NCBI GenBank assembly: GCA_965205785.1 | Contig: OZ242188.1 | Location: 1,426,001-1,490,000 of the forward strand | DNA length: 64,000 nt | Reading direction: 5' to 3' | DNA from: BJGV01 sp965205785 | Lineage (GTDB): Bacteria > Pseudomonadota > Gammaproteobacteria > Burkholderiales > Nitrosomonadaceae | In this document: positions 45,137 to 54,962 of the stretch, in pieces | How the letters are laid out: each line of letters begins with the position of its first letter | Numbering within the stretch: the first letter of the stretch is position 1 | Made by a program: the position numbers and the translations under genes | Notes under the pieces: model-generated | Told to the model about the DNA's origin: nothing | Databases searched by the model: none | Seen by the model: the letters and a program-made list of their open reading frames with translations, nothing else

Positions 45137-46462
45137 GTGAATATTTCGCGAAACGTTTATACATTATTAATTTTTGGGGTCAGTTTTCTGCATACTCCAC
45201 TAAATGCTGCTGATCTGATGGACATCTACCAAGAAGCGCTAGAACAGGATGCACAGTATGCTGCAGCACGTGCCGAGCATAAGGCAGCTCAGGAAAAAAT
45301 TCCTCAGGGTAGAGCAGGCCTGCTTCCTACTCTTACACTTACAGGTGTAAAGCAAAGACAGCTAATAGATTCAAGCATAGGGCCAGAAAGAACTATTAAT
45401 AGAGCCGGCGTAGTTGTTCAGGCTACCCAGCCACTATTTCGCATGGAAAATTTCGTAGCTTATGAGCAATCGAAAATCCAGGTTATGCAGGCAGATTCGC
45501 AATTCATTATAGCTGCTCAGAATCTAATCTTACGTGTGGCACAGGCATATTTTGATGTGTTAGCTGCTCAAGTTGATTTAGAAGCAGTTATGGCTCAACA
45601 AAAAGCTATTCACAAGCAATTAGAACAGGCCAAACGTAATTTTGAGGTTGGTACTTCAACAGTAATTGATACTAATGAAGCTCAGGCTCGTTTTGACTTA
45701 ATAATTTCTGAAGAGATAGCCGCTAGGAACGTACTTGAAATCAGTAAACGGGCGTTGCAGCAGATTACTGGTAGATATCCAGATAACATCTCACGGCTTC
45801 ATAAGAACGATAATCCTAGTTTATTTGCACTAAAATATGCCAGCATGGATGATTGGCTCGCAGTAGCTGAACAGAATAGCCTTACCATCAGGGTCCAGAA
45901 ATCAGTTCTTGAAATTGCGAAACAAGAAGTGGAGCGAGCTAAGGCAGGACATTATCCTACCCTTGATTTAGTCGCACTTTATAGTAATCAAAAAGGTGTA
46001 GGCGGGACCTTTACAGGACGTGGTATAGACCTTACCTCAAAGGAAATTGGTCTTCAACTAAATGTACCAATATTTAGTGGTTTTGCGGTGCAGTCGAGAG
46101 TACGTGAGGCGCTGGCAAATCAGGAAAGAGTGCTTCAAGATTTGAATAATACTCATCGAAATACCGAGCTTAAAGTGAGTCAGGAGTATCTTAATTTTAC
46201 AAATGGTATCGCACAGGTGAGAGCGCTTAGACAGGCTATGGTATCGAGCTTAAGTCAACTGGAATCAACTAAACTTGGCCAGGAAGTAGGTGTAAGAATT
46301 GAAGTCGATGTGTTAAATGCACAACAATTATATTATTCAGCACAAAGAGATCTTACCCGCGCACGTTTTAATCTTCTTATGTCGAGACTCAGGCTCGAAG
46401 CTGAGTCTGGTGAACTTGATGAGGAAGATTTGAGGCATATAAATGATGCGCTACAGCTTTAA
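45137..46462 (+). CDS. tolC: TolC-family outer-membrane efflux protein
   Basis: A 441-residue outer-membrane channel protein for type I secretion and efflux. A signal peptide covers residues 1-24 (ending LNA). The two OEP repeats span about 30-225 and 240-425, rich in long helices. The only start is GTG 45137 because a TAA lies in frame 15 nt upstream; the AAGG run abuts the start, so initiation is probably weak. Typical genetic partner of the upstream PCMT-family gene. Confidence 0.93.
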   Translation: MNISRNVYTLLIFGVSFLHTPLNAADLMDIYQEALEQDAQYAAARAEHKAAQEKIPQGRAGLLPTLTLTGVKQRQLIDSSIGPERTINRAGVVVQATQPLFRMENFVAYEQSKIQVMQADSQFIIAAQNLILRVAQAYFDVLAAQVDLEAVMAQQKAIHKQLEQAKRNFEVGTSTVIDTNEAQARFDLIISEEIAARNVLEISKRALQQITGRYPDNISRLHKNDNPSLFALKYASMDDWLAVAEQNSLTIRVQKSVLEIAKQEVERAKAGHYPTLDLVALYSNQKGVGGTFTGRGIDLTSKEIGLQLNVPIFSGFAVQSRVREALANQERVLQDLNNTHRNTELKVSQEYLNFTNGIAQVRALRQAMVSSLSQLESTKLGQEVGVRIEVDVLNAQQLYYSAQRDLTRARFNLLMSRLRLEAESGELDEEDLRHINDALQL

Positions 46463-46587
46463 TAACTGAGGGTTCCATTTTAAAAAGTAGCCTTGGTTTT
46501 TTTTGCTGTATATTGTGATATTTAGATATGATTTAACCGTGTAATAAGCCGTGTGTTTTATAACTGTTGAAAATAGGACTTGTAGTA

Positions 46588-47703
46588 ATGCAAAAAGAAA
46601 AGAGTGCTTTGATTACTGGTATTACCGGGCAGGACGGCGCTTATCTTGCTGAGTTTTTGCTAGAAAAGGGTTATATTGTACATGGGTTAAAACGTCGGAC
46701 TTCTCTATTTAATACTGATCGGATTGACCATTTATACGAGGAGCCTCATGAGCAAGACCGACATTTATTTCTTTACCATGGTGATATGACTGATTCAAGT
46801 AGTTTAGTACATATTATTCAGCAGGCGCAGCCAGATGAAATTTACAATTTAGCTGCGCAAAGTCATGTTGCAGTATCATTTGAGGAGCCGGAATATACTG
46901 CTGATTCAGATGCACTAGGAGCGTTACGTATACTTGAAGCAATTCGTGTGCTGGGTTTAGAAAGTAAAACTCGTTTCTACCAGGCTTCAACTTCAGAACT
47001 ATATGGACTGGTACAGGAAACACCGCAAAAAGAAACAACTCCATTTTATCCTCGTTCTCCATATGCAGTGGCTAAGCTCTATGCCTACTGGATTACTGTA
47101 AATTATCGTGAGGCTTATGGAATGTATGCTTGCAATGGCATAATGTTTAATCATGAGAGCCCCGTACGTGGGGAGACATTTGTTACGCGCAAAATCACTC
47201 GTGCTCTTGCGCGTATCAAGCTTGGCTTACAGGACTGTCTCTACATTGGTAATCTGGATGCAAAGCGTGACTGGGGTCATGCCAAAGATTACGTTGAAAT
47301 GATGTGGTTAATGTTACAGCAAAAACAAGCAGAAGATTTTGTTGTAGCTTCCGGAGTGCAATATAGTGTGAGAGATTTTATTAATGCTGCAGCTGTGGAA
47401 CTTGGTATAAAAATACGCTGGGAAGGTGCTGGAATAGATGAAATTGGTTATCTGGAATCAGGTTCTTCGGATATTAAGTCACACGCTATAGTACGCGTAG
47501 ATCCTAAATACTTTCGTTTAACGGAAGTTGAGACTCTTTTAGGTGATGCGTCCAAAGCAAGGAAGAACATTGGGTGGAGGCCTAAAATTAGTTTTAGTCA
47601 ACTGGTCGCAGAAATGGTCAAGGAAGATCTCAAATCTGCTGAGCGTGATGAAATAGTAAAAAAGCATGGTTTCTCACCTTATGATCAAAAAATAGTAAGG
47701 TAA
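46588..47703 (+). CDS. gmd: GDP-mannose 4,6-dehydratase
   Basis: Converts GDP-D-mannose to GDP-4-keto-6-deoxymannose, precursor of GDP-fucose, GDP-rhamnose and related sugars. Residues (from ATG 46588) near 9-20 hold the NAD(P) motif GITGQDGAYLA, and YAVAKLYAYW holds the catalytic Tyr-Lys. Length 371 is typical. A TTG seven codons upstream in frame is less likely. No dedicated GDP-fucose or GDP-rhamnose reductase follows in the window; one of the unspecific reductases (51363 or 59063) could serve, by inference. Confidence 0.92.
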   Translation: MQKEKSALITGITGQDGAYLAEFLLEKGYIVHGLKRRTSLFNTDRIDHLYEEPHEQDRHLFLYHGDMTDSSSLVHIIQQAQPDEIYNLAAQSHVAVSFEEPEYTADSDALGALRILEAIRVLGLESKTRFYQASTSELYGLVQETPQKETTPFYPRSPYAVAKLYAYWITVNYREAYGMYACNGIMFNHESPVRGETFVTRKITRALARIKLGLQDCLYIGNLDAKRDWGHAKDYVEMMWLMLQQKQAEDFVVASGVQYSVRDFINAAAVELGIKIRWEGAGIDEIGYLESGSSDIKSHAIVRVDPKYFRLTEVETLLGDASKARKNIGWRPKISFSQLVAEMVKEDLKSAERDEIVKKHGFSPYDQKIVR

Positions 47704-47735
47704 AGCGAGCACTTTACTGATAAGGAAATAGAGTA

Positions 47736-48509
47736 ATGAAAGCAGTCATACTTGCAGGTGGTCTTGGTACTCGTATTTCGGAAGAAACTTATCTTAAACC
47801 TAAGCCTATGATAGAGATTGGTGGTAAGCCAATTCTCTGGCATATTATGAAGATTTATTCATCTCATGGCATCAATAATTTTATTATTTGCTGTGGTTAC
47901 AAGGGCTATGTAATTAAGGAGTATTTTGCCAACTATTTTCTGCACATGTCGGATGTTACATTTGATATGGCCTTAAATAAAATGGATGTGCGCCATCGGA
48001 ATGCTGAACCTTGGAGAGTAACTCTCATTGATACTGGCGATGAGACTATGACGGGAGGTAGGCTAAAGAGGACAAAAGAATTTGTTAAAGATGAAGACGC
48101 ATTTTGTTTTACATATGGTGATGGCGTAGCAGACATCGATATTTCGACACTTATTAAATTCCATAAACAACATGGGAAACAAGCTACTGTTACTGCAGTA
48201 CAGCCACCTGGACGTTATGGTACATTAAATATGGAGGGTGAGAAAGTTGTAAGCTTTATTGAAAAACCAAAGGGTGACGGAGGCAAAATTAATGGAGGTT
48301 TCTTTGTATTGTCACCAGAGTGTTTGGATTACATAGATGGAGATGCTACTTCTTGGGAGTCAGAGCCTCTAGTTAGGTTAGCTTCAAATGGCGAGTTGAT
48401 TGCATTTGAGCATAAGGGTTATTGGCAACCGATGGATACACTACGTGATAAGAATCAGCTTGAGGAATTATGGCTTAGTGGTAGTGCGCCGTGGAAATTA
48501 TGGGAATAA
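47736..48509 (+). CDS. rfbF: Glucose-1-phosphate cytidylyltransferase
   Basis: Makes CDP-glucose from glucose-1-phosphate and CTP, the entry to CDP-activated deoxysugars. The nucleotidyltransferase start AVILAGGLGTRISEE and the segments GGKPILWHIMKIY, ICCGYKGYVIKEY and AFCFTYGDGVAD are typical of RfbF. Length 257 is normal. It overlaps rfbG by ten bases and follows gmd by 32 nt. Confidence 0.95.
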   Translation: MKAVILAGGLGTRISEETYLKPKPMIEIGGKPILWHIMKIYSSHGINNFIICCGYKGYVIKEYFANYFLHMSDVTFDMALNKMDVRHRNAEPWRVTLIDTGDETMTGGRLKRTKEFVKDEDAFCFTYGDGVADIDISTLIKFHKQHGKQATVTAVQPPGRYGTLNMEGEKVVSFIEKPKGDGGKINGGFFVLSPECLDYIDGDATSWESEPLVRLASNGELIAFEHKGYWQPMDTLRDKNQLEELWLSGSAPWKLWE

Positions 48510-49570
48510 ATTGTAATTTTTGGCAAGGGAAACGTGTTTTTCTTACTGGGCATACAGGTTTTAAAGGGGGTTGGCTGTCACTTTGGTTACAGGATATGGG
48601 CGCAGAGGTTTACGGTTATTCATTAAATCCACCTACTGAGCAAAATTTCTTTACAGCAGCTGAAGTTGGTAAAGGAATGAAGAATAGCACCATTGCTGAT
48701 ATTCGTGACGCTTCTACCCTAATACGGGAAATGCAGGCTGCACGTCCTGAGATAGTATTTCATCTTGCGGCCCAATCTTTGGTCCGCTATTCCTATGCTG
48801 AACCAACAAAGACTTATGCTATTAATGTGATGGGAACAGTAAATTTACTTGAGGCAGTTCGAATGTCTCCTACTGTGCAAGTAATAGTAAATATTACAAC
48901 TGATAAATGCTATGAAAATCGTGAGTGGACGCGGCCTTATAGTGAAGATAATCCAATGGGAGGTTATGATCCATATTCCAGTAGTAAGGGTTGTTCCGAA
49001 TTAATAACTTCTGCATATAGAAGATCATTTCTTAAGCAACAGGGTATCTCTGTTGCGAGTGCTAGGGCGGGAAATGTTATAGGTGGTGGTGACTGGGCGC
49101 CAGATCGATTAATTCCAGATTTCCTGCGGGCTATAGATGCCGGACAGTCACTTATTATTCGGTCACCAAAAGCTATTCGTCCCTGGCAGCATGTTTTAGA
49201 GCCACTGTCAGGTTATCTGATGTTGGCTGAGAGACTATTTATTGAGGGGGCGAGTTTTGCAGAAGCGTGGAATTTCGGTCCGTCTGATGAAGATACTCGT
49301 ACAGTTGAATGGATTGTAGAACAACTGATAGCTTCCATTCCGGGGACTTCATGGCAGCTGGATACAAATGTTCAACTTCATGAAGCTAGTTATCTGAAAT
49401 TAGATAGTAGTAAGGCAAAAAGAAAGCTAGGATGGGAGGCACGCTGGAGACTACAGACAGCGTTGAAAAAAACTATAGAGTGGCATTCAGGCTGGCATAA
49501 CAGAAAAAACCTGAATGACCTCTCGCTTATGCAGATTTCTGATTATCAATCAGTAAAAAAGGCTGTTTAA
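48500..49570 (+). CDS. rfbG: CDP-glucose 4,6-dehydratase
   Basis: Converts CDP-glucose to CDP-4-keto-6-deoxyglucose. The NAD motif TGHTGFKGGWLSLWL near residues 14-28 and the YSSSKG catalytic Tyr-Lys segment (about 157-162) match RfbG. I use ATG 48500 (356 residues), since family members begin a few residues before FWQGKRVFLTGHTGF; an in-frame GTG at 48491 is possible. The start lies inside the end of rfbF, so translation is coupled. Confidence 0.94.
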   Translation: MGINCNFWQGKRVFLTGHTGFKGGWLSLWLQDMGAEVYGYSLNPPTEQNFFTAAEVGKGMKNSTIADIRDASTLIREMQAARPEIVFHLAAQSLVRYSYAEPTKTYAINVMGTVNLLEAVRMSPTVQVIVNITTDKCYENREWTRPYSEDNPMGGYDPYSSSKGCSELITSAYRRSFLKQQGISVASARAGNVIGGGDWAPDRLIPDFLRAIDAGQSLIIRSPKAIRPWQHVLEPLSGYLMLAERLFIEGASFAEAWNFGPSDEDTRTVEWIVEQLIASIPGTSWQLDTNVQLHEASYLKLDSSKAKRKLGWEARWRLQTALKKTIEWHSGWHNRKNLNDLSLMQISDYQSVKKAV

Positions 49571-49571
49571 C

Positions 49572-50132
49572 TTGGTACATCTGGATTTTATAGGTACACC
49601 ACTTACAGGACTTATGGTTATTCAGCGTAATCCTATTGAGGACGCACGTGGTTTTCTAAGCCGGCTCTATAGTAATGAGGAGTTTAGTTATGCCGGAGTA
49701 AGCGATCCTATTATTCAAATTAATCATAGTTATACCCGTATGAAGGGAGCCGTAAGAGGATTGCATTACCAGACGCCACCATTTTCTGAGGCTAAAATAG
49801 TGAACTGTATTAAGGGAGAAATATTTGATGTCGCGGTAGATTTGCGCAGAGATTCATCCACTTTTTTACACTGGTATGGAGAGAGATTGAGCGCATCTAA
49901 TAATCGTAGTTTATTGATACCAGAAGGGTTCGCTCATGGATTCCAGGCATTATCTGAAAATTGCGAACTAATTTATTTTCATACTGCTCCATATGTACAA
50001 GATGCAGAGGCTGGATTAAATGTTGCAGATACCGTGCTAGGAATCAATTGGCCCCTGCCCATTACAGAAATATCAGATAAAGATCATTCATATCCAATGA
50101 TTGATTCTGATTTTGAGGGAGTAATTACTTGA
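49572..50132 (+). CDS. RfbC-like (dTDP-sugar 3,5-epimerase family) protein
   Basis: A 186-residue cupin of the RmlC family. The conserved His-Lys pair (RGLHYQTPP, with GEIFDVAVDLR) and IPEGFAHGFQALSE are present. Because it follows rfbF-rfbG and precedes a C-methyltransferase, it most likely epimerises a CDP-4-keto-6-deoxy sugar rather than the dTDP one; this is inference. The start is TTG 49572. It overlaps the next gene by four bases. Confidence 0.88.
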   Translation: MVHLDFIGTPLTGLMVIQRNPIEDARGFLSRLYSNEEFSYAGVSDPIIQINHSYTRMKGAVRGLHYQTPPFSEAKIVNCIKGEIFDVAVDLRRDSSTFLHWYGERLSASNNRSLLIPEGFAHGFQALSENCELIYFHTAPYVQDAEAGLNVADTVLGINWPLPITEISDKDHSYPMIDSDFEGVIT

Positions 50133-51355
50133 ATTGTCGTCATTGTAATACGCAATTAGAGTTAACATTAATTGATCTCGGTAATGCACCACCATCAAAT
50201 GCCTACCTGACGGAAACAACCCTGCAACATACTGAGAAATGGTTGCCATTAAGAGTGCTGGTTTGTAAACAATGTTGGCTTGTCCAAACAGAGGACTATG
50301 CGGGAGCAGAAGAACTTTTTGATGCTGAATATGCTTACTTCAGCTCTTTTTCTGATACCTGGTTACAGCATGCTGAGATTTATGTAACAGAGATGGTCAG
50401 ACGGTTTGAGTTAAATACAAGCTCAAGTGTAATTGAAATTGCCGCTAATGATGGGTATTTGTTGCAGTATGTAAAAGAGAGAGGTATTCAATGTTTTGGT
50501 GTGGAGCCTACGGCCAGTACTGCAGCAGCTGCACGTGCAAAAGGTATTACGATTATCGAGGAATTTTTTGGGCCACAACTCACTGATAAATTGGTGGCTG
50601 ATGGAAAACAGGCAGATTTAATAGTTGCAAATAATGTGTTGGCACATGTGCCAGATATTAATAGTTTTGTAGCGGGATTCGCTCCATTACTTAAGTCACA
50701 AGGTGTTGCCACATTTGAATTTCCGCATCTTATAAGTCTCATGGAACATACTCAATTCGATACAATTTATCATGAGCATTTCTCATATCTATCACTGACT
50801 GCTGTGAAAAGTGTATTCGATTCCAACGGACTCCAAATATTCGATGTTCAGGAAATTCCTACGCATGGGGGAAGCCTGCGGGTATTTACTCAGAGAAAAG
50901 ATGTGGGAAGGTATAAAATCACTGCTGCTGTTGACATACTTATGACAAATGAAGCTAATGCTGGTGTAAAGACAGAGCAGTATTACACTAGCTTTCAGAA
51001 GCGCGCTAACGATATCAAACAGAGTCTAATTAAGTTTCTTATAGAATCAAAACGAGAAGGGAAAAGTGTTGTGGCGTATGGTGCAGCCGCAAAGGGAAAT
51101 ACGTTGCTTAATTTTGCCGGTATAAGTTTGGACTTGCTTTCTTTCGTAGTTGATCGTAATCCATCTAAACAAGGTAAATTTTTGCCTGGTAGCCATATTC
51201 CAATTGTTAGCGAAAAGTATTTACAGAATGAGCGCCCTAGCTATGTAATTATATTGCCCTGGAATCTGAAGGATGAAATCACGAAACAGTTGGACTATAT
51301 CCGTAAATGGGATGGAAAATTCATAACATTTATTCCTGCGCAATGTGTGGACTGA
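50129..51355 (+). CDS. Sugar C-methyltransferase (Methyltransf_13/14 type)
   Basis: A 408-residue SAM methyltransferase. An N-terminal zinc-binding domain (MNCRHCNTQLELTLIDLG... CKQCW) precedes a central SAM fold (SSVIEIAANDGYLLQYVKERG) and a C-terminal Methyltransf_14 domain (VVAYGAAAKGNTLLNF). This domain trio is that of NDP-hexose 3-C-methyltransferases such as TylCIII. With rfbF/rfbG it predicts a branched CDP-sugar. The start is TTG 50129, overlapping the preceding stop. Confidence 0.9.
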   Translation: MNCRHCNTQLELTLIDLGNAPPSNAYLTETTLQHTEKWLPLRVLVCKQCWLVQTEDYAGAEELFDAEYAYFSSFSDTWLQHAEIYVTEMVRRFELNTSSSVIEIAANDGYLLQYVKERGIQCFGVEPTASTAAAARAKGITIIEEFFGPQLTDKLVADGKQADLIVANNVLAHVPDINSFVAGFAPLLKSQGVATFEFPHLISLMEHTQFDTIYHEHFSYLSLTAVKSVFDSNGLQIFDVQEIPTHGGSLRVFTQRKDVGRYKITAAVDILMTNEANAGVKTEQYYTSFQKRANDIKQSLIKFLIESKREGKSVVAYGAAAKGNTLLNFAGISLDLLSFVVDRNPSKQGKFLPGSHIPIVSEKYLQNERPSYVIILPWNLKDEITKQLDYIRKWDGKFITFIPAQCVD

Positions 51356-51362
51356 TGCTCAA

Positions 51363-52199
51363 ATGAAGATTGCTGTTACAGGTTCTAATGGATTTATTGG
51401 GCGACATGTTTTAACAGAATTACTAAAACATGAAATTGAGATTATTGCTATAACTCGTAATTCGAGTCGTCCTGTTTGGTTGAATGAGGCTATTCATAAT
51501 GTAGAAATAGATATATCCAGATTTTCACAGGACTGCTTTCAGCAAATAGGTTGCCCAGAAATCATGATACATCTTGCCTGGGATGGCTTGCCTAACTACA
51601 AATCATCATATCACCTTAAAACCGAGTTACCAAGACAGTTCAATTTTCTTAAGGCGATGATTAAATCAGGTCTGCCTTCACTTCTTGTGACAGGGACATG
51701 TTTTGAATATGGAATACAATCTGGCTCCCTTTCAGAAGAAATGCAAGTCAAACCAAATAATCCATATGGGCAAGCAAAGAATGAATTAAGACAACAGCTG
51801 GAAACTTTGAGACTTGATAATCCTTTTAGCCTGACTTGGGCAAGACTTTTTTATATGTATGGTCAGGGTCAAGCTGATGCTTCACTTTATACTAAGTTAA
51901 AAGAAGCAGTAATGCGTGGTGATAAAGTATTTAATATGTCTGGCGGGGAACAAATACGAGATTATTTGCCAGTCGAAGAGGTTGCCAGACAGATTGTTAA
52001 ACTGGCAATGATGAAACGTGATTTAGGGATTGTAAATATTTGCTCAGGAAAGCCGATCTCAGTACGTATGTTAGTCGAGCGATGGTTATATGAAAACAAC
52101 TGGAGTATAGAACTTAATCTTGGCTATTATCCTTATCCTGATTATGAGCCGATGGAGTTTTGGGGAGATCCATCAAGAGTTGATAGTATTAGCGTATAA
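51363..52199 (+). CDS. NAD(P)-dependent sugar epimerase/reductase
   Basis: A short-chain-type extended SDR, 278 residues from ATG 51363. Residues 1-14 carry the nucleotide motif TGSNGFIG, and NPYGQAKNEL supplies the catalytic Tyr and Lys. The length and position after the C-methyltransferase make it the likely 4-keto reductase that ends the CDP-sugar route. The in-frame GTG at 51345 would add six residues and overlap the previous gene. Final sugar unknown. Confidence 0.85.
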   Translation: MKIAVTGSNGFIGRHVLTELLKHEIEIIAITRNSSRPVWLNEAIHNVEIDISRFSQDCFQQIGCPEIMIHLAWDGLPNYKSSYHLKTELPRQFNFLKAMIKSGLPSLLVTGTCFEYGIQSGSLSEEMQVKPNNPYGQAKNELRQQLETLRLDNPFSLTWARLFYMYGQGQADASLYTKLKEAVMRGDKVFNMSGGEQIRDYLPVEEVARQIVKLAMMKRDLGIVNICSGKPISVRMLVERWLYENNWSIELNLGYYPYPDYEPMEFWGDPSRVDSISV

Positions 52200-52234
52200 G
52201 AGTTATGAATTAATGCTTAGTGGAGATTTGTAGT

Positions 52235-53083
52235 GTGTCAGAAATATGCGTCGTTCATTTGGTAAGAAAAAAGAATGGTATTAATCCTTTCCAGAATTTT
52301 CTGGATTCATACTTAGAGCATGCTGCAGGAACAGATCACGAACTATTAATTCTTTATAAGGGATTCTTAAGTGAGTCTGACGTTATTCCATATGAAGAGT
52401 TACTTAAAAATGTTCCACATACTTTCCTGATAATTTCAGATTTCGGTTTTGATCTGAGATCTTATTTTATTGCTGCTGAAAAATGTAACAGTAGGTATTG
52501 CTGTTTTTTAAATTCTTTTAGTGTCATTTTAGATAAAGACTGGTTACTAAAACTTTATCAGTACATTAGTCAGCCTGGTGTAGGGTTGGTAGGGGCAACT
52601 GGTTCGTGGGGGAGCTTCTTTCCAAGCCGGAAACTAAATAAAAGAATGATGCCTTACTGGAAGCAATTATTGTGGCCTCTGGTTCAGCCAATATTGAGAG
52701 TGCTATTTCGCTTGTACTTTGATAATTTTCCAAATTATCACATAAGAACCAATGGTTTCATGATTGCACGTGACATCATGCTAAAAATTCATCGGGGGTT
52801 AATTTTTACAAAAGTACAGGCGTTTTATCTTGAGAGTGGGAAACAAAGCATTACTAATCAAGTGCGGCAGATGGGCCTAAAACCATTAGTTGTTGGCAAG
52901 GATGGAAAGGGATATGAGAAGCATGAATGGAATGTTAGTAATACATTCTGGTGTGGTTCACAAGGAAATTTGTTGATTTCAGACAACCAAACAAGAATGT
53001 ACGACAGAGAAATTCCAGATTGGAGGCAAGAATGGGAATTATTTGCTTGGGGAGAAGCGGTAAAGGAGTCTCTGGATCAATAG
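52235..53083 (+). CDS. Glycosyltransferase-like protein, family not certain
   Basis: A 282-residue soluble protein. Segments such as GLVGATGSWGSFFPS (near residue 117) and NYHIRTNGFMIARDIM resemble family-2-like glycosyltransferase pseudo-domains, but the usual DxD is not clear. I use GTG 52235, nine bases after GGAG; a GTG at 52220 precedes it in frame. A short relic of a second copy lies at 55219-55308, showing that homologous DNA was once repeated here. Confidence 0.6.
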   Translation: MSEICVVHLVRKKNGINPFQNFLDSYLEHAAGTDHELLILYKGFLSESDVIPYEELLKNVPHTFLIISDFGFDLRSYFIAAEKCNSRYCCFLNSFSVILDKDWLLKLYQYISQPGVGLVGATGSWGSFFPSRKLNKRMMPYWKQLLWPLVQPILRVLFRLYFDNFPNYHIRTNGFMIARDIMLKIHRGLIFTKVQAFYLESGKQSITNQVRQMGLKPLVVGKDGKGYEKHEWNVSNTFWCGSQGNLLISDNQTRMYDREIPDWRQEWELFAWGEAVKESLDQ

Positions 53084-53388
53084 AAATATATACATGAAGT
53101 CAATGCCACAGGTAACACTGAATAGTTCATAATTATAACGTTGACGAAAGTATAATCACATACACTGTTTATGCTCATATAAATATCTATAATAATATTA
53201 TTTCTTAAATTCTTTAGTACACTTGTATTCTTACTTTTATCTCTGCCTGATTCTCCTGCTACTTAAATAAATATTTCTTGAAAATAGAGAACTAAGAGAG
53301 CCATATGAGTTTTAGGATTGTTTCAAGCTATGTACATCGCCTACCATACAAAGATTCTATATCAATTACATAATCGTGATAATAATCA
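53084..53388. other. Gene-free AT-rich spacer within the polysaccharide locus
   Basis: About 305 nt with stops in all frames and no recognisable RNA. It lies before the frameshifted membrane protein and may carry its promoter, but no convincing boxes were found. Confidence 0.5.
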
Positions 53389-53391
53389 TTG

Positions 53392-54962
53392 ATGCTTACA
53401 ATTGTAACAAAGAATAAGCTCTTCCCATTTAAAGTACTTATCTTTGCCACTTTTTTTGTATTTATGCTTTTCACGTGGCAGGGTAACAAGACGTTCAACC
53501 TATGGGATGAGGGATTCCTTTGGTATGGAGCCCAGCGTGTGATGCAAGGTGAGGTTCCCATTCGTGATTTTATGTCCTACGATCCCGGGCGATACTACTG
53601 GTCTGCTGCATTCATGAGTTTGTGGGGAAACAACGGCATTATGGCCCTACGTGGTGCCCTGGCCGTTTTTCAGATAGTAGGTTTATTTACTGGTTTATTG
53701 TTGATCGCTAGTGCTGCAAAAAAACAAAATCTATTTTACTTGCTGCTAGCGGCCATCACGTTGGTAGCATGGATGTTCCCGCAATTCAGGTTATTTGATA
53801 TTTCGCTGTCTATTCTTTTAATCGGTGTATTGACTTTCCTTGTCCAGAATCCATCAATTAGGCGTTACTTTTTTACTGGATTGTGTGTAGGTTTAGTAGC
53901 GGTTTTTGGGCGTAATCACGGAGTCTATGGAATCGTGGGCAGCATTGGGGTCATAGTTTGGCTAAATATTAAGCCAGCGCAGGGCCCGGGGCTAATCAAA
54001 GGGTTTATGCTTTGGTCAGCTGGGGTTACAGCTGGTTTTATGCCTGTACTTTTCATGATCTTGCTGATACCTGGTTTCGCCGTAGCATTTTGGGAAAGCA
54101 TTTACTTTCTTTTATTCGGGATTAAAGCCACAAACCTTTCTCTTCCAGTTCCTTGGCCATGGCGAGTTGACTTTGACACATCGGACACACTGTCACTCAT
54201 CAAAGCGATTCGAGGAGTTTTGGTTGGTTTGTTTTTTATCGCTATAGTTGTTTTTGGTATACTTTCTGTTATCTGGGTAGTTTTGCAAAGACTTCAGAAT
54301 AAGCACGTTTCTTCTGCGCTAGTTGCAGCGTCATTTTTAGCTCTACCTTATGTACACTTTTCATATTCTAGGGCTGCCCTAGCACAGTTATCGCTGGGGA
54401 TTTTTCCGCTGTTGGTTGGCTGTTTAGTTATTCTATCTACACAGCCTGCTAAAATTAAATGGACTCTAGCATCCATATTATTTGCACTAAGTATTCCTAC
54501 GACTCTCATGGAGTTTCCAGCTTGGCACTGTCGTGCTAGTAAACTATGTGTAAATATTGAAATTTCTGGTAATAATCTAATTGTTAAGCAAGACACAGCT
54601 AGTAATGTTAGATTACTCCGTAAATTAGCAAACCAATATGCTCACAGGATGGTCGAAGTTTTATCGCTACACCTTTTTGGCCAGGCGCTTATCCTCTGTT
54701 AAAACGTAAGTCTCCTTTATGGGAAATTTATGCGTTATTCCCTCGTTCTCAGTCCTTCGAGCAAAATGAGATAGAGCGAATTAAGGAGTCAGACCCAGGT
54801 TTCATTTTGGTTTTTGATTATCCACTTGATGGGCGGGATGACTTACGGTACAAAAACACACATCCGTTAATACATCAATATATTTTGGATAACTTTGAGA
54901 GAATTCCCGATTCACCAAGTCCTGCTTATCAGATTTACAGGGTAAAAGAGAGCATGCAATGA
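53392..54962 (+). pseudogene. Polytopic membrane protein (GT-C-like), disrupted by a frameshift
   Basis: From ATG 53392 a frame with about ten hydrophobic segments runs to 54702. Between about 54624 and 54650 the reading moves to another frame, which continues DGRSFIATPFWPGAYPLLKRKSP... to TGA 54960-54962. The shift equals loss of one base; joined, the protein would be about 520 residues. The layout (multi-span membrane protein with a C-terminal soluble part) fits GT-C glycosyltransferases or polymerases. Its end overlaps the next start by ATGA, so it was coupled to the WbqC-like gene. Sequencing error is possible. Confidence 0.6.
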
